From: Liolophura sinensis
Taxonomy: Eukaryota > Mollusca > Polyplacophora > Chitonida > Chitonidae
Length of the DNA: 60,035 nucleotides
Direction of reading: 5' to 3'
NCBI RefSeq assembly: GCF_032854445.1
Contig: NW_027018193.1
Location: forward strand, 1-60,035
The number at the start of each line of letters is the position of its first letter. Position 1 is the stretch's first letter. Both the position numbers and the translations under genes were made by a program. Shown here piece by piece: positions 22,434-35,670 of the stretch. A model generated the notes under the pieces. The model was not told the origin of the DNA, searched no databases, and saw nothing but the letters and a program-made list of their open reading frames with translations.

Positions 22434-25400
22434 TTGTACTTTTTACAGCAGACTGTATCAAGTACCTTGTGTTTTTTATGTAGAAATGGTGTGGTTTTTC
22501 TACACGTAGATAAAGACATTGAGATTGTCTTGGACTTAGAAGTAAGACAATTGCTGGGTGAGTTAAATAGGCTTAGCCCAAAGATTTTAGGTCTTCTGGG
22601 CTACCGAAGGGCACATAACTTATAGTCAAAAGTTGAATATAGTAATGACCAGTCGCGATTGTACAGAGTACAGTGTAGCCGATTTCAATTAACAAAAAGA
22701 CCAGGCAAAAATGCGAAAGTGGAAAAAAACTGTTCCAGTGCTACTAGTAAGAGGCTAATCCGACGTATTTTGTGACGAGAAATCGAATGGTGCAAACCGC
22801 GTTGCTCTCCGACCAATACTTTTGGCTGTAGCGACAGATCAATGATAATTTATGTCATAATCACGTGCCCAGCAACGGCTCTTACTCCATGGAAACCAGG
22901 GAAATTTGCAATTTTTCAACAGCTGCCGATGCCTGGCTCAATTCCGCATCTTTTGGCACCTTACTGAAGTGGGTCAGTGTTCAGTTGTACTTTTTACAGC
23001 AGACTGTATCAAGTACCTTGTGGTTTTCACGTACAAATGGTGTGGTTTTTCTACACGTAGATAAAGACATTGAGATTGTCTTGCACTTAGAAGTAAGGCA
23101 ATTGCTGGGTGAGTTAAATGGGCTTGGCCCAAAGATTTGACGTCTTCTGGGCTACCGAAGGGCACATAACTTATAGTCAAAAGTTGAATATAGTAATGAC
23201 CAGTCGCGATTGTACAGAGTGCAGTGTAGCCGGTTTCAATTAACAAAAAGACCAGGCAAAAATGCAAAAGTGGAAAAACTGTTCCAGTGCTGCTGGTAAG
23301 AGGCTAATCCGACGTATTTTGTGACGACAAATCGAATGGTGCAAACCGCGTTGCTCTCCGACCAATACTTTTGGCTGTAGCGACAGATCAATGATAATTT
23401 ATGTCATAATCACGTGCCCAGCAACGGCTCTTACTCCATGGAAACCAGGGAAATTTGCAATTTTTCAACAGCTGCCGATGCCTGGCTCAATTCCGCATCT
23501 TTTGGCACCTTACTGAAGTGGGTCAGTGTTCAGTTGTACTTTTTACAGCAGACTGTATCAAGTACCTTGTGGTTTTCACGTACAAATGGTGTGGTTTTTC
23601 TACACGTAGATAAAGACATTGAGATTGTCTTGCACTTAGAAGTAAGGCAATTGCTGGGTGAGTTAAATGGGCTTGGCCCAAAGATTTGACGTCTTCTGGG
23701 CTACCGAAGGGCACATAACTTATAGTCAAAAGTTGAATATAGTAATGACCAGTCGCGATTGTACAGAGTGCAGTGTAGCCGGTTTCAATTAACAAAAAGA
23801 GCAGGCAAAAATGCAAAAGTGGAAAAACTGTTCCAGTGCTGCTGGTAAGAGGCTAATCCGACGTATTTTGTGACGACAAATCGAATGGTGCAAACCGCGT
23901 TGCTCTCCGACCAATACTTTTGCCTGTAGTGACAATTGAATGATCATTTATGTCATAATCACGTGCCCAGCAACGGCTCTTACTCCATGGAAACCAGGGA
24001 AATTTGCAATTTTTCAACAGCTGCCGATGCCTGGCTCAATTCCGCATCTTTTGGCACCTTTTTCATGTGGGTCTGTGGTCAGTTGTACTTTTTACAGCAG
24101 ACTGTATCAAGTACCTTGTGTTTTTCACGTACAAATGGTGTGGTTTTTCTACACGTAGATAAAGACATTGAGATTGTCTTGCACTTAGAAGTAAGGCAAT
24201 TGCTGGGTGAGTTAAATGGGCTTAGCCCAAAGATTTCAGGTCTTCTTGGCTACCGAAGGGCACATAACTTATAGTCAAAAGTTGAATATAGTAATGACCA
24301 GTCGCGATTGTACAGAGTACAGTGTAGCCGATTTCAATTAACAAAAAGACGAAGCAAAAATGCAAAAGTGGAAAAACTGTTCCAGTGCTACTAGTAAGAG
24401 GCTAATCCGACGTATTTTGTTGACGACAAATCGAATGGTACAAACCGAGTTGCTCTCCGACCAATACTTTTGGCTGTAGCGACAGATCAATGATCATTGA
24501 TGTCATAATCACGTGCGTAGCAACGGCTCTTACTCCATGGAAACCAGGGATATTTGCAATTTTTTAACAGCTGCCGATGCCTGGCCCAATTTCACATCTT
24601 TTGGCACCTTACTGAAGTGGGTCAGTGTTTAGTTGTACTTTTTACAGCAGACTGTATCAAGTACCTTGTGTTTTTTATGTACAAATGGTGTGGTTTTTCT
24701 ACACGTAGATAAAGACATTGAGATTGTCTTGGACTTAGAAGTAAGACAATTGCTGGGTGAGTTAAATGGGCTTAGCCGAAAGATTTGACGTCTTCTGGGC
24801 TACCGAAGGGCACATAACTTATAGTCAAAAGTTGAATGTAGTAATGACCACTCGCGATTGTACAGAGTACAGTGTAGCCGATTTCAATTAACAAAAAGAC
24901 CAGGTAAAAATGCAAAAGTGGAAAAACTGTTCCAGTGCTGCTGGTAAGAGGCTAATCCGACGTATTTTGTGACGAGAAATCGAATGGTGCAAACCGCGTT
25001 GCTCTCCGACCAATACTTTTGGCTGTAGCGACAGATCAATGATCATTGATGTCATAATCACGTGCCCAGCAACGGCTCTTACTCCATGGAAACCAGGGAT
25101 ATTTGCAATTTTTTAACAGCTGCCGATGCCTGGCTCAATTCTACATCTTTTGGCACCTTATAAATGTGGGTCAGTGTTTAGTTGTACTTTTTACAGCAGA
25201 CTGTATCAAGTACCTTGTGTTTTTTATGTACAAATGGTCTGGTTTTTCTACACGTAGATAAAGACATTGAGATTGTCTTGGACTTAGAAGTAAGACAATT
25301 GCTGGGTGAGTTAAATGGGCTGAGCCGAAAGATTTGACGTCTTCTGGGCTACCGAAGGGCACATAACTTATAGTCAAAAGTTGAATATAGTAATGACCAG

Positions 25401-25730
25401 TCGCGATTGTACAGAGTGCAGTGTAGCCGATTTCAATTAACAAAAAGACCAGGCAAAAATGCAAAAGTGGAAAAACTGTTCCAGTGCTACTAGTAAGAGG
25501 CTAATCCGACGTATTTTGTGACGAGAAATCGAATGGTGCAAACCGCGTTGCTCTCCGACCAATACTTTTGGCTGTAGCGACAGATCAATGATCATTGATG
25601 TCATAATCACGTGCCCAGCAACGGCTCTTACTCCATGGAAACCAGGGATATTTGCAATTTTTCAACAGCTGCCGATGCCTGGCCCAATTCCACATCTTTT
25701 GGCACCTTATAAATGTGGGTAAGTGTTTAG
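22434..25730. repeat. Five-unit HOR family, copy 3 (six units, Tg duplicated)
   Basis: Units: Hgt (22410), Tg (22961), a second Tg (23510), S (24059), X (24610), H (25158); length 3,297 bp, six units. The first Tg unit runs into TTTTGGCTGTAGCGACAGATCAATG, which normally precedes Tg, instead of the TTTTGCCTGTAGTGACAATTG that normally follows it. The switch lies between the Tg-type GACGAC ending at 23328 and the pre-Tg base at 23374. This is the expected product of an in-register unequal exchange adding one unit. A one-base insertion, TTTTGTTGACG, is at about 24420. Confidence 0.92.
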
Positions 25731-27928
25731 TTGTACTTTTTACAGCAGACTGTATCAAGTACCTTGTGTTTTTTATGTAGAAATGGTGTGGTTTTTCTAC
25801 ACGTAGATAAAGACATTGAGATTGTCTTGCACTTAGAAGTAAGACAATTGCTGGGTGAGTTAAATAGGCTTAGCCCAAAGATTTTAGGTCTTCTGGGCTA
25901 CCGAAGGGCACATAACTTATAGTCAAAAGTTGAATATAGTAATGACCAGTCGCGATTGTACAGAGTACAGTGTAGCCGATTTCAATTAACAAAAAGACCA
26001 GGCAAAAATGCGAAAGTGGAAAAAAACTGTTCCAGTGCTACTAGTAAGAGGCTAATCCGACGTATTTTGTGACGAGAAATCGAATGGTGCAAACCGCGTT
26101 GCTCTCCGACCAATACTTTTGGCTGTAGCGACAGATCAATGATAATTTATGTCATAATCACGTGCCCAGCAACGGCTCTTACTCCATGGAAACCAGGGAA
26201 ATTTGCAATTTTTCAACAGCTGCCGATGCCTGGCTCAATTCCGCATCTTTTGGCACCTTACTGAAGTGGGTCAGTGTTCAGTTGTACTTTTTACAGCAGA
26301 CTGTATCAAGTACCTTGTGGTTTTCACGTACAAATGGTGTGGTTTTTCTACACGTAGATAAAGACATTGAGATTGTCTTGCACTTAGAAGTAAGGCAATT
26401 GCTGGGTGAGTTAAATGGGCTTGGCCCAAAGATTTGACGTCTTCTGGGCTACCGAAGGGCACATAACTTATAGTCAAAAGTTGAATATAGTAATGACCAG
26501 TCGCGATTGTACAGAGTGCAGTGTAGCCGGTTTCAATTAACAAAAAGACCAGGCAAAAATGCAAAAGTGGAAAAACTGTTCCAGTGCTGCTGGTAAGAGG
26601 CTAATCCGACGTATTTTGTGACGACAAATCGAATGGTGCAAACCGCGTTGCTCTCCGACCAATACTTTTGCCTGTAGTGACAATTGAATGATCATTTATG
26701 TCATAATCACGTGCCCAGCAACGGCTCTTACTCCATGGAAACCAGGGAAATTTGCAATTTTTCAACAGCTGCCGATGCCTGGCTCAATTCCGCATCTTTT
26801 GGCACCTTTTTCATGTGGGTCTGTGGTCAGTTGTACTTTTTACAGCAGACTGTATCAAGTACCTTGTGTTTTTCACGTACAAATGGTGTGGTTTTTCTAC
26901 ACGTAGATAAAGACATTGAGATTGTCTTGCACTTAGAAGTAAGGCAATTGCTGGGTGAGTTAAATGGGCTTAGCCCAAAGATTTCAGGTCTTCTTGGCTA
27001 CCGAAGGGCACATAACTTATAGTCAAAAGTTGAATATAGTAATGACCAGTCGCGATTGTACAGAGTACAGTGTAGCCGATTTCAATTAACAAAAAGACGA
27101 AGCAAAAATGCAAAAGTGGAAAAACTGTTCCAGTGCTACTAGTAAGAGGCTAATCCGACGTATTTTGTGACGACAAATCGAATGGTACAAACCGAGTTGC
27201 TCTCCGACCAATACTTTTGGCTGTAGCGACAGATCAATGATCATTGATGTCATAATCACGTGCGTAGCAACGGCTCTTACTCCATGGAAACCAGGGATAT
27301 TTGCAATTTTTTAACAGCTGCCGATGCCTGGCCCAATTTCACATCTTTTGGCACCTTACTGAAGTGGGTCAGTGTTTAGTTGTACTTTTTACAGCAGACT
27401 GTATCAAGTACCTTGTGTTTTTTATGTACAAATGGTGTGGTTTTTCTACACGTAGATAAAGACATTGAGATTGTCTTGGACTTAGAAGTAAGACAATTGC
27501 TGGGTGAGTTAAATGGGCTGAGCCGAAAGATTTGACGTCTTCTGGGCTACCGAAGGGCACATAACTTATAGTCAAAAGTTGAATATAGTAATGACCAGTC
27601 GCGATTGTACAGAGTGCTGTGTAGCCGATTTCAATTAACAAAAAGACCAGGCAAAAATGCAAAAGTGGAAAAACTGTTCCAGTGCTACTAGTAAGAGGCT
27701 AATCCGACGTATTTTGTGACGAGAAATCGAATGGTGCAAACCGCGTTGCTCTCCGACCAATACTTTTGGCTGTAGCGACAGATCAATGATCATTGATGTC
27801 ATAATCACGTGCCCAGCAACGGCTCTTACTCCATGGAAACCAGGGATATTTGCAATTTTTCAACAGCTGCCGATGCCTGGCCCAATTCCACATCTTTTGG
27901 CACCTTATAAATGTGGGTAAGTGTTTAG
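25731..27928. repeat. Five-unit HOR family, copy 4 (four units, X/H fusion)
   Basis: Units: Hgt (25708), Tg (26258), S (26807), X/H fusion (27357), then Hgt at 27907; length 2,198 bp. The fused unit starts as X (GCGTAGCAACGG, CAATTTCACATC, TTACTGAAG, GGTGTGG) and ends as H (CTGAGCCGAAAG, GAATATAGTAATGACCAG, GGCAAAAATG, GCTACTAG). The switch lies between the X-type base in GGTGTGG near 27437 and the H-type base in GGGCTGAGCC near 27520. Exactly one unit has been removed. Confidence 0.92.
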
Positions 27929-30675
27929 TTGTACTTTTTACAGCAGACTGTATCAAGTACCTTGTGTTTTTTATGTAGAAATGGTGTGGTTTTTCTACAC
28001 GTAGATAAAGACATTGAGATTGTCTTGCACTTAGAAGTAAGACAATTGCTGGGTGAGTTAAATAGGCTTAGCCCAAAGATTTTAGGTCTTCTGGGCTACC
28101 GAAGGGCACATAACTTATAGTCAAAAGTTGAATATAGTAATGACCAGTCGCGATTGTACAGAGTACAGTGTAGCCGATTTCAATTAACAAAAAGACCAGG
28201 CAAAAATGCGAAAGTGGAAAAAAACTGTTCCAGTGCTACTAGTAAGAGGCTAATCCGACGTATTTTGTGACGAGAAATCGAATGGTGCAAACCGCGTTGC
28301 TCTCCGACCAATACTTTTGGCTGTAGCGACAGATCAATGATAATTTATGTCATAATCACGTGCCCAGCAACGGCTCTTACTCCATGGAAACCAGGGAAAT
28401 TTGCAATTTTTCAACAGCTGCCGATGCCTGGCTCAATTCCGCATCTTTTGGCACCTTACTGAAGTGGGTCAGTGTTCAGTTGTACTTTTTACAGCAGACT
28501 GTATCAAGTACCTTGTGGTTTTCACGTACAAATGGTGTGGTTTTTCTACACGTAGATAAAGACATTGAGATTGTCTTGCACTTAGAAGTAAGGCAATTGC
28601 TGGGTGAGTTAAATGGGCTTGGCCCAAAGATTTGACGTCTTCTGGGCTACCGAAGGGCACATAACTTATAGTCAAAAGTTGAATATAGTAATGACCAGTC
28701 GCGATTGTACAGAGTGCAGTGTAGCCGGTTTCAATTAACAAAAAGACCAGGCAAAAATGCAAAAGTGGAAAAACTGTTCCAGTGCTGCTGGTAAGAGGCT
28801 AATCCGACGTATTTTGTGACGACAAATCGAATGGTGCAAACCGCGTTGCTCTCCGACCAATACTTTTGCCTGTAGTGACAATTGAATGATCATTTATGTC
28901 ATAATCACGTGCCCAGCAACGGCTCTTACTCCATGGAAACCAGGGAAATTTGCAATTTTTCAACAGCTGCCGATGCCTGGCTCAATTCCGCATCTTTTGG
29001 CACCTTTTTCATGTGGGTCTGTGGTCAGTTGTACTTTTTACAGCAGACTGTATCAAGTACCTTGTGTTTTTCACGTACAAATGGTGTGGTTTTTCTACAC
29101 GTAGATAAAGACATTGAGATTGTCTTGCACTTAGAAGTAAGGCAATTGCTGGGTGAGTTAAATGGGCTTAGCCCAAAGATTTCAGGTCTTCTTGGCTACC
29201 GAAGGGCACATAACTTATAGTCAAAAGTTGAATATAGTAATGACCAGTCGCGATTGTACAGAGTACAGTGTAGCCGATTTCAATTAACAAAAAGACGAAG
29301 CAAAAATGCAAAAGTGGAAAAACTGTTCCAGTGCTACTAGTAAGAGGCTAATCCGACGTATTTTGTGACGAGAAATCGAATGGTGCAAACCGCGTTGCTC
29401 TCCGACCAATACTTTTGGCTGTAGCGACAGATCAATGATCATTGATGTCATAATCACGTGCGTAGCAACGGCTCTTACTCCATGGAAACCAGGGATATTT
29501 GCAATTTTTTAACAGCTGCCGATGCCTGGCCCAATTTCACATCTTTTGGCACCTTACTGAAGTGGGTCAGTGTTTAGTTGTACTTTTTACAGCAGACTGT
29601 ATCAAGTACCTTGTGTTTTTTATGTACAAATGGTGTGGTTTTTCTACACGTAGATAAAGACATTGAGATTGTCTTGGACTTAGAAGTAAGACAATTGCTG
29701 GGTGAGTTAAATGGGCTTAGCCGAAAGATTTGACGTCTTCTGGGCTACCGAAGGGCACATAACTTATAGTCAAAAGTTGAATGTAGTAATGACCACTCGC
29801 GATTGTACAGAGTACAGTGTAGCCGATTTCAATTAACAAAAAGACCAGGTAAAAATGCAAAAGTGGAAAAACTGTTCCAGTGCTGCTGGTAAGAGGCTAA
29901 TCCGACGTATTTTGTGACGAGAAATCGAATGGTGCAAACCGCGTTGCTCTCCGACCAATACTTTTGGCTGTAGCGACAGATCAATGATCATTGATGTCAT
30001 AATCACGTGCCCAGCAACGGCTCTTACTCCATGGAAACCAGGGATATTTGCAATTTTTTAACAGCTGCCGATGCCTGGCTCAATTCCACATCTTTTGGCA
30101 CCTTATAAATGTGGGTCAGTGTTTAGTTGTACTTTTTACAGCAGACTGTATCAAGTACCTTGTGTTTTTTATGTACAAATGGTCTGGTTTTTCTACACGT
30201 AGATAAAGACATTGAGATTGTCTTGGACTTAGAAGTAAGACAATTGCTGGGTGAGTTAAATGGGCTGAGCCGAAAGATTTGACGTCTTCTGGGCTACCGA
30301 AGGGCACATAACTTATAGTCAAAAGTTGAATATAGTAATGACCAGTCGCGATTGTACAGAGTGCAGTGTAGCCGATTTCAATTAACAAAAAGACCAGGCA
30401 AAAATGCAAAAGTGGAAAAACTGTTCCAGTGCTGCTGGTAAGAGGCTAATCCGACGTATTTTGTGACGAAAAATCGAATGGTGCAAACCGCGTTGCTCTC
30501 CGACCAATACTTTTGCCTGTAGTGAAAATTGAATGATCATTGATGTCATAATCACGTGCCCAGCAACGGCTCTTACTCCATGGAAACCAGGGAAATTTGC
30601 AATTTTTAAACAGCTGCCGATGCCTGGCTCAATTCTGCATCTTTTGGCACCTTACTGAAGTGGGTCAGTGTTCAG
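27929..30675. repeat. Five-unit HOR family, copy 5 (complete five units)
   Basis: Units: Hgt (27907), Tg (28456), S (29005), X (29553), H (30103); length 2,747 bp. The order and private variants match copy 2. One difference is at the S-X junction near 29383, where GGTGCAAACCGCG stands in place of the GGTACAAACCGAG seen in the other copies, suggesting local conversion. The next unit (30653) is a T unit of a different family, so the five-unit block ends here. Confidence 0.9.
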
Positions 30676-33600
30676 TTGTACTTTTTACAGCAGACTGTAT
30701 CAAGTACCTTTTGTTTTTCACATACAAATGGTGTGGTTTTTCTACACGTAGATAAAGACATTAAGATTGTCTTGGACTTAGAAGTAAGGCAATTGCTGGG
30801 TGAGTTAAATGGGCTTAGCCCAAAGATTTGACGTCTTCTGGGCTACCGAAGGGCACATAACTTATAGTCAAAAGTTAAATATAGTAATGACCAGTCGCGA
30901 TTGTACAGAGTACAGTGTAGCCGATTTCAATTAACAAAAAGACGAAGCAAAAATGAAAAAGTGGAAAAACTGTTCCAGTGCTACTAGTAAGAGGCTAATC
31001 CGACGTATTTTGTGACGAGAAATCGAATGGTGCAAACCGCGTTGCTCTCCGACCAATACTTTTGGCTGTAGCGACAATTCAATGATCATTGATGTCATAA
31101 TCACGTGCCCAGCAACGGCTCTTACTCCATGGAAACCAGGGATATTTGCAATTTTTTAACAGCTGCCGATGCCTGGCTCAATTCCGCATCTTTTGGCACC
31201 TTACTGAAGTGGGTCATTGTTCAGTTGTACTTTTTACAACAGACTGTATCAAGTACCTTGTGGTTTTCACGTATAAATGGTGTGGTTTTTCTACACGTAG
31301 ATAAAGACATTGAGATTGTCTTGCACTTAGAAGTAAGGCAATTGCTGGGTGAGTTGAATGGGCTGAGCCGATAGATTTGACGTCCTCTGGGCTACCGAAG
31401 GGCACATAACTTATAGTCAAAAGTTGAATATAGTAATGACCAGTCGCGATTGTACAGAGTACAGTGTAGCCGATTTCAATTAACAAAAAGACCAGGTAAA
31501 AATGCAAAAGTGGAAAAACTGTTCTTGTGCTGCTGGTAAGAGGCTAATCCGACGTATTTTGTGACGAGAAATCGAATGGTGCAAACCGCGTTGCTCTCCG
31601 ACCAATACTTTTGGCTGTAGCGACAATTGATTGATCATTGATGTCGTAATCACGTGCCCAGCAACGGCTGTTACTCCATGGAAACCAGGGATATTTGCAA
31701 TTTTTTAACAGCTGCCGATGCCTGGCCCAATTCTGCATCTTTTGGCACCTTAAAAATGTGGGTCAGTGTTTAGTTGTACTTTTTACAGCAGACTGTATCA
31801 AGTACCTTGTGTTTTTTATGTACAAATGGTCTGGTTTTTCTACACGTAGATAAAGACATTGAGATTGTCTTGGACTTAGAAGTAAGACAATTGCTGGGTG
31901 AGTTAAATGGGCTTAGCCCAAAGATTTCAGGTCTTCTGGGCTACCGAAGGGCACATAACTTATAGTCAAAAGTTGAATATAGTAATGACCAGTCGCGATT
32001 GTACAGAGTACAGTGTAGCCGATTTAGCCGATTTCAATTAACAAAAAGACCAGGTAAAATGCAAAAGTGGAAAAACTGTTCCAGTGCTACGAGTAAGAGC
32101 CTAATCCGACGTATTTTGTGACGACAAATCGAATGGTGCAATCCACGTTGCTCTCCGACCAATACTTTTGGCTGTAGCGACAATTGAATGATCATTTATG
32201 TCATAATCACGTGCGTAGAAACGGCTGTTACTCCATGGAAACCAGGGAAATTTGCAATTTTTCAACAGCTGCCGATGCCTGGCTCAATTCCTCATCTTTT
32301 GGCACCTTACTGAAGTGGGTCAGTGTTCAGTTGTACTTTTTACAGCAGACTGTATCAAGTACCTTGTGGTTTTCACGTACAAATGGTGTGGTTTTTCTAC
32401 ACGTAGATAAAGACATTGAGATTGTCTTGCACTTAGAAGTAAGGCAATTGCTGGGTGAGTTAAATGGGTTGAGCCCAAAGATTTGAGGTCTTCTGGGCTA
32501 CCGAAGGGCACATAACTTATAGTCAAAAGTTGAATATAGTAATGACCAGTCGCGATTGTACAGAGTACAGTGTAGCCGATTTCAATTAACAAAAAGACCA
32601 GGCAAAAATGCAAAAGTGGAAAAACTGTTCCAGTGCTGCTGGTAAGAGGCTAATCCGACGTATTTTGTGACGAGAAATCGAATGGTGCAAACCGCGTTGC
32701 TCTCCGACCAATACTTCTGCCTGTAGTGACAATTCAATGATCATTTATGTCATAATCACGTGCCCAGCAACGGCTCTTGCTCCATGGAAACCAGGGAAAT
32801 TTGCAATTTTTCAACAGCTGCCGATGCCTGGCTCAATCCTGCATCTTTTGGGACCTTACTGAAGTGGGTCAGTGTTCAGTTGTACTTTTTACAGCAGACT
32901 GTATCAAGTACCTTGTGTTTTTCACGTACAAATGGTGTGGTTTTTCTACACGTAGATAAAGACATTGAGATTGTCTTGCACTTAGAAGTAAGGCAATTGC
33001 TGGGTGAGTTAAATGGGCTTAGCCCAAAGATTTCAGGTCTTCTTGGCTATCGAAGGGCACATAACTTATAGTCAAAAGTTGAATATAGTAATGACCAGTC
33101 GCGATTGTACAGAGTGCAGTGTAGCCGGTTTCAATTAAGAAAAAGACCAGGCAAAAATGCAAAAGTGGAAAAACTGTTCTTGTGCTGCTGGTAAGAGGCT
33201 AATCCGACGTATTTTGTGACGAGAATTCGAATGGTGCAAACCGCGTTGCTCTCCGACCAATACTTTTGGCTGTAGTGACAATTGAATGATCATTTATGTC
33301 ATAATCACGTGCCCAGCAACGGCTCTTACTCCATGGAAACCAGGGAAATTTGCAATTTTTCAACAGCTGCCGATGGCCTGGCTCAATTCCTCATCTTTTG
33401 GCACCTTATTCATGTGGGTCTGTGGTCAGTTGTACTTTTTACAGCAGACTGTATCAAGTACCTTGTGTTTTTCACGTACAAATGGTGTGGTTTTTCTACA
33501 CGTAGATAAAGACATTGAGATTGTCTTGCACTTAGAAGTAAGGCAATTGCTGGGTGAGTTAAATGGGCTTAGCCCAAAGATTTCAGGTCTTCTGGGCTAC

Positions 33601-35075
33601 CGAAGGGCACATAACTTATAGTCAAAAGTTGAATATAGTAATGACCAGTCGCGATTGTACAGAGTACAGTGTAGCCGATTTCAATTAACCAAAAGACCAG
33701 GCAAAAATGCAAAAGTGGACAAACTGTTCCAGTGCTGCTGGTAAGAGGCTAATCCGACGTATTTTGTGACGAGAAATCGAATGGTGCAAACCGCGTTGCT
33801 CTCCGACCAATACTTTTGGCTGTAGTGACAATTGAATGATCATTTATGTCATAATCACGTGCCCAGCAACGGCTCTTACTCCATGGAAACCAGGGAAATT
33901 TGCAATTTTCAACAGCTGCCGATGCCTGGCTTAATTCCGCATCTTTTGGCACCTTACTGAAGTGGGTCAGTGTTCAGTTATACTTTTTACAGCAGTCTGT
34001 ATCAAGTACCTTGTGTTTTTCACGTACAAATGGTGTGGTTTTTCTACACGTAGATAAAGACATTAAGATTGTCTTGGACTTAGAAGTAAGGCAATTGCTG
34101 GGTGAGTTAAATGGGCTTAGCCCAAGATTTGACGTCTTCTGGGCTACCGAAGGGCACATAACTTATAGTGAAAAGTTGAATATAGTAATGACCAGTCGCG
34201 ATTGTACAGAGTACCGTGTAGCCGATTTCAATTAACAAAAACACGAAGCAAAAATGCAAAAGTGGAAAAACTGCTCCAGTGCTACTAGTAAGAGGCTAAT
34301 CCGACGTATTTTGTGACGACAAATCGAATGGTGCAAACCGCGTTGCTCTCCGACCAATACTTTTGGCTGTAGCGACAGATCAATGATCATTGATGTCATA
34401 ATAACGTGCCCAGCAACGGCTCTCACTCCATGGAAACCAGGGAAATTTGCAATTTTTTAACAGCTGCCGATGCCTGGCTCAATTCCACATCTTTTGGCAC
34501 CTTATAAATGAGGGTCAGTGTTTAGTTGTACTTTTTACAGCAGACTGTATCAAGTACCTTGTGTTTTTTATGTACAAATGGTCTGGTTTTTCTACACGTA
34601 GATAAAGACATTGAGATTGTCTTGCACTTAGAAGTAAGGCAATTGCTGGGTGAGTTAAATGGGCTTAGCCCAAAGATTTCAGGTCTTCTGGACCACCGAA
34701 GGGCACATAACTTATAGTCAAAAGTTGAATATAGTAATGACCAGTCGCGATTGTACAGAGTACAGTGTAGCCGATTTCAATTAACAAAAAGACCAGGCAA
34801 AAATGCAAAAGTGGAAAAAACTGTTCCAGTGCTCCTGGTAAGAGGCTAATCCGACGAATTTTGTGACGAAAAATCGAATGGTGCAAACTGCGTTGCTCTC
34901 CGACCAATACTTTTGGCTGTAGTGGACAATTGAATGATCATTTATGTCATAATCACGTGCCCAGCAACGGCTCTTACTCCATGGAAACCAGGGAAATTTG
35001 CAATTTTTAAACAGCTGCCGATGCCTGGCTCATTCTGCATCTTTTAGCACCTTACTGAAGTGGGTCAGTGTTCAG
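30676..35075. repeat. Eight-unit HOR family A, copy 1
   Basis: Units: T (30653, CTTTTGTTTTTCACATAC), Tg (31201, GTATAAATGG and CCGATAGATTTGACGTCC), H' (31750), Tg (32306, GCGTAGAAACGGCTGTTAC), T (32855, GGCTCTTGCTCC), S (33408), T (33954, CAGTTATAC and CAGCAGTCTG), H (34502, TTATAAATGAGGG). The same eight private variants recur in the same order in the next 4.4 kb. A nine-base tandem duplication at 32017-32034 is private to this copy. Confidence 0.9.
32017..32034. repeat. Nine-base tandem duplication inside a monomer
   Basis: The usual GTGTAGCCGATTTCAATT reads GTAGCCGATTTAGCCGATTTC here, a direct duplication of nine bases. The corresponding unit of the next HOR copy (near 36411) lacks it and has GTAGCTGATTTC, so the duplication arose after the two copies separated or was lost in the other. 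A base is also missing from the A run just downstream, GGTAAAATGC near 32053. Confidence 0.85.
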
Positions 35076-35670
35076 TTGTACTTTTTACAGCAGACTGTAT
35101 CAAGTACCTTTTGTTTTTCACATACAAATGGTGTGGTTTTTCTACACGTAGATAAAGACATTAAGATTGTCTTGGGACTTAGAAGTAAGGCAATTGCTGG
35201 TGAGTTAAATGGGCTGAGCCGAAAGATTTGACGTCTTCTGGGCTACCGAAGGGCACATAACTTATAGTCAAAAGTTAAATATAGTAATGACCAGTCGCGA
35301 TTGTACAGAGTACAGTGTAGCCGATTTCAATTAACAAAAAGACGAAGCAAAAATGCAAAAGTGGAAAAACTGTTCCAGTGCTACTAGTAAGAGGCTAATC
35401 CGACGTATTTTGTGACGAGAAATCGAATGGTGCAAACCGCGTTGCTCTCCGACCAATACTTTTGGCTGTAGCGACAATTCAATGATCATTGATGTCATAA
35501 TCACGTGCCCAGCAACGGCTCTTACTCCATGGAAACCAGGGATATTTGCAATTTTTTAACAGCTGCCGATGCCTGGCTCAATTCCGGATCTTTTGGCACC
35601 TTACTGAAGTGGTCATTGTTCAGTTGTACTTTTTACAACAGACTGTATCAAGTACCTTGTGGTTTCACGT
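34800..35670. other. Indel-dense patch at the junction of the two eight-unit copies
   Basis: Single-base changes relative to sister units: an extra A near 34802, GTGGACAATTG near 34923, GGCTCATTCTG near 35030, CTTGGGACTTAG near 35174, TTGCTGGTGAG near 35197, AGTGGTCATTG near 35610 and GTGGTTTCACG near 35660. The sister copy 4.4 kb upstream (30.4-31.3 kb) lacks these. Consensus error or recent mutation are both possible. Confidence 0.65.

Noticed and set aside
31105-31374. Small expressed gene family in the eight-unit HOR
   Set aside because: The frames differ between sister copies by frameshifts and stop codons, with changes not biased to third positions by eye.
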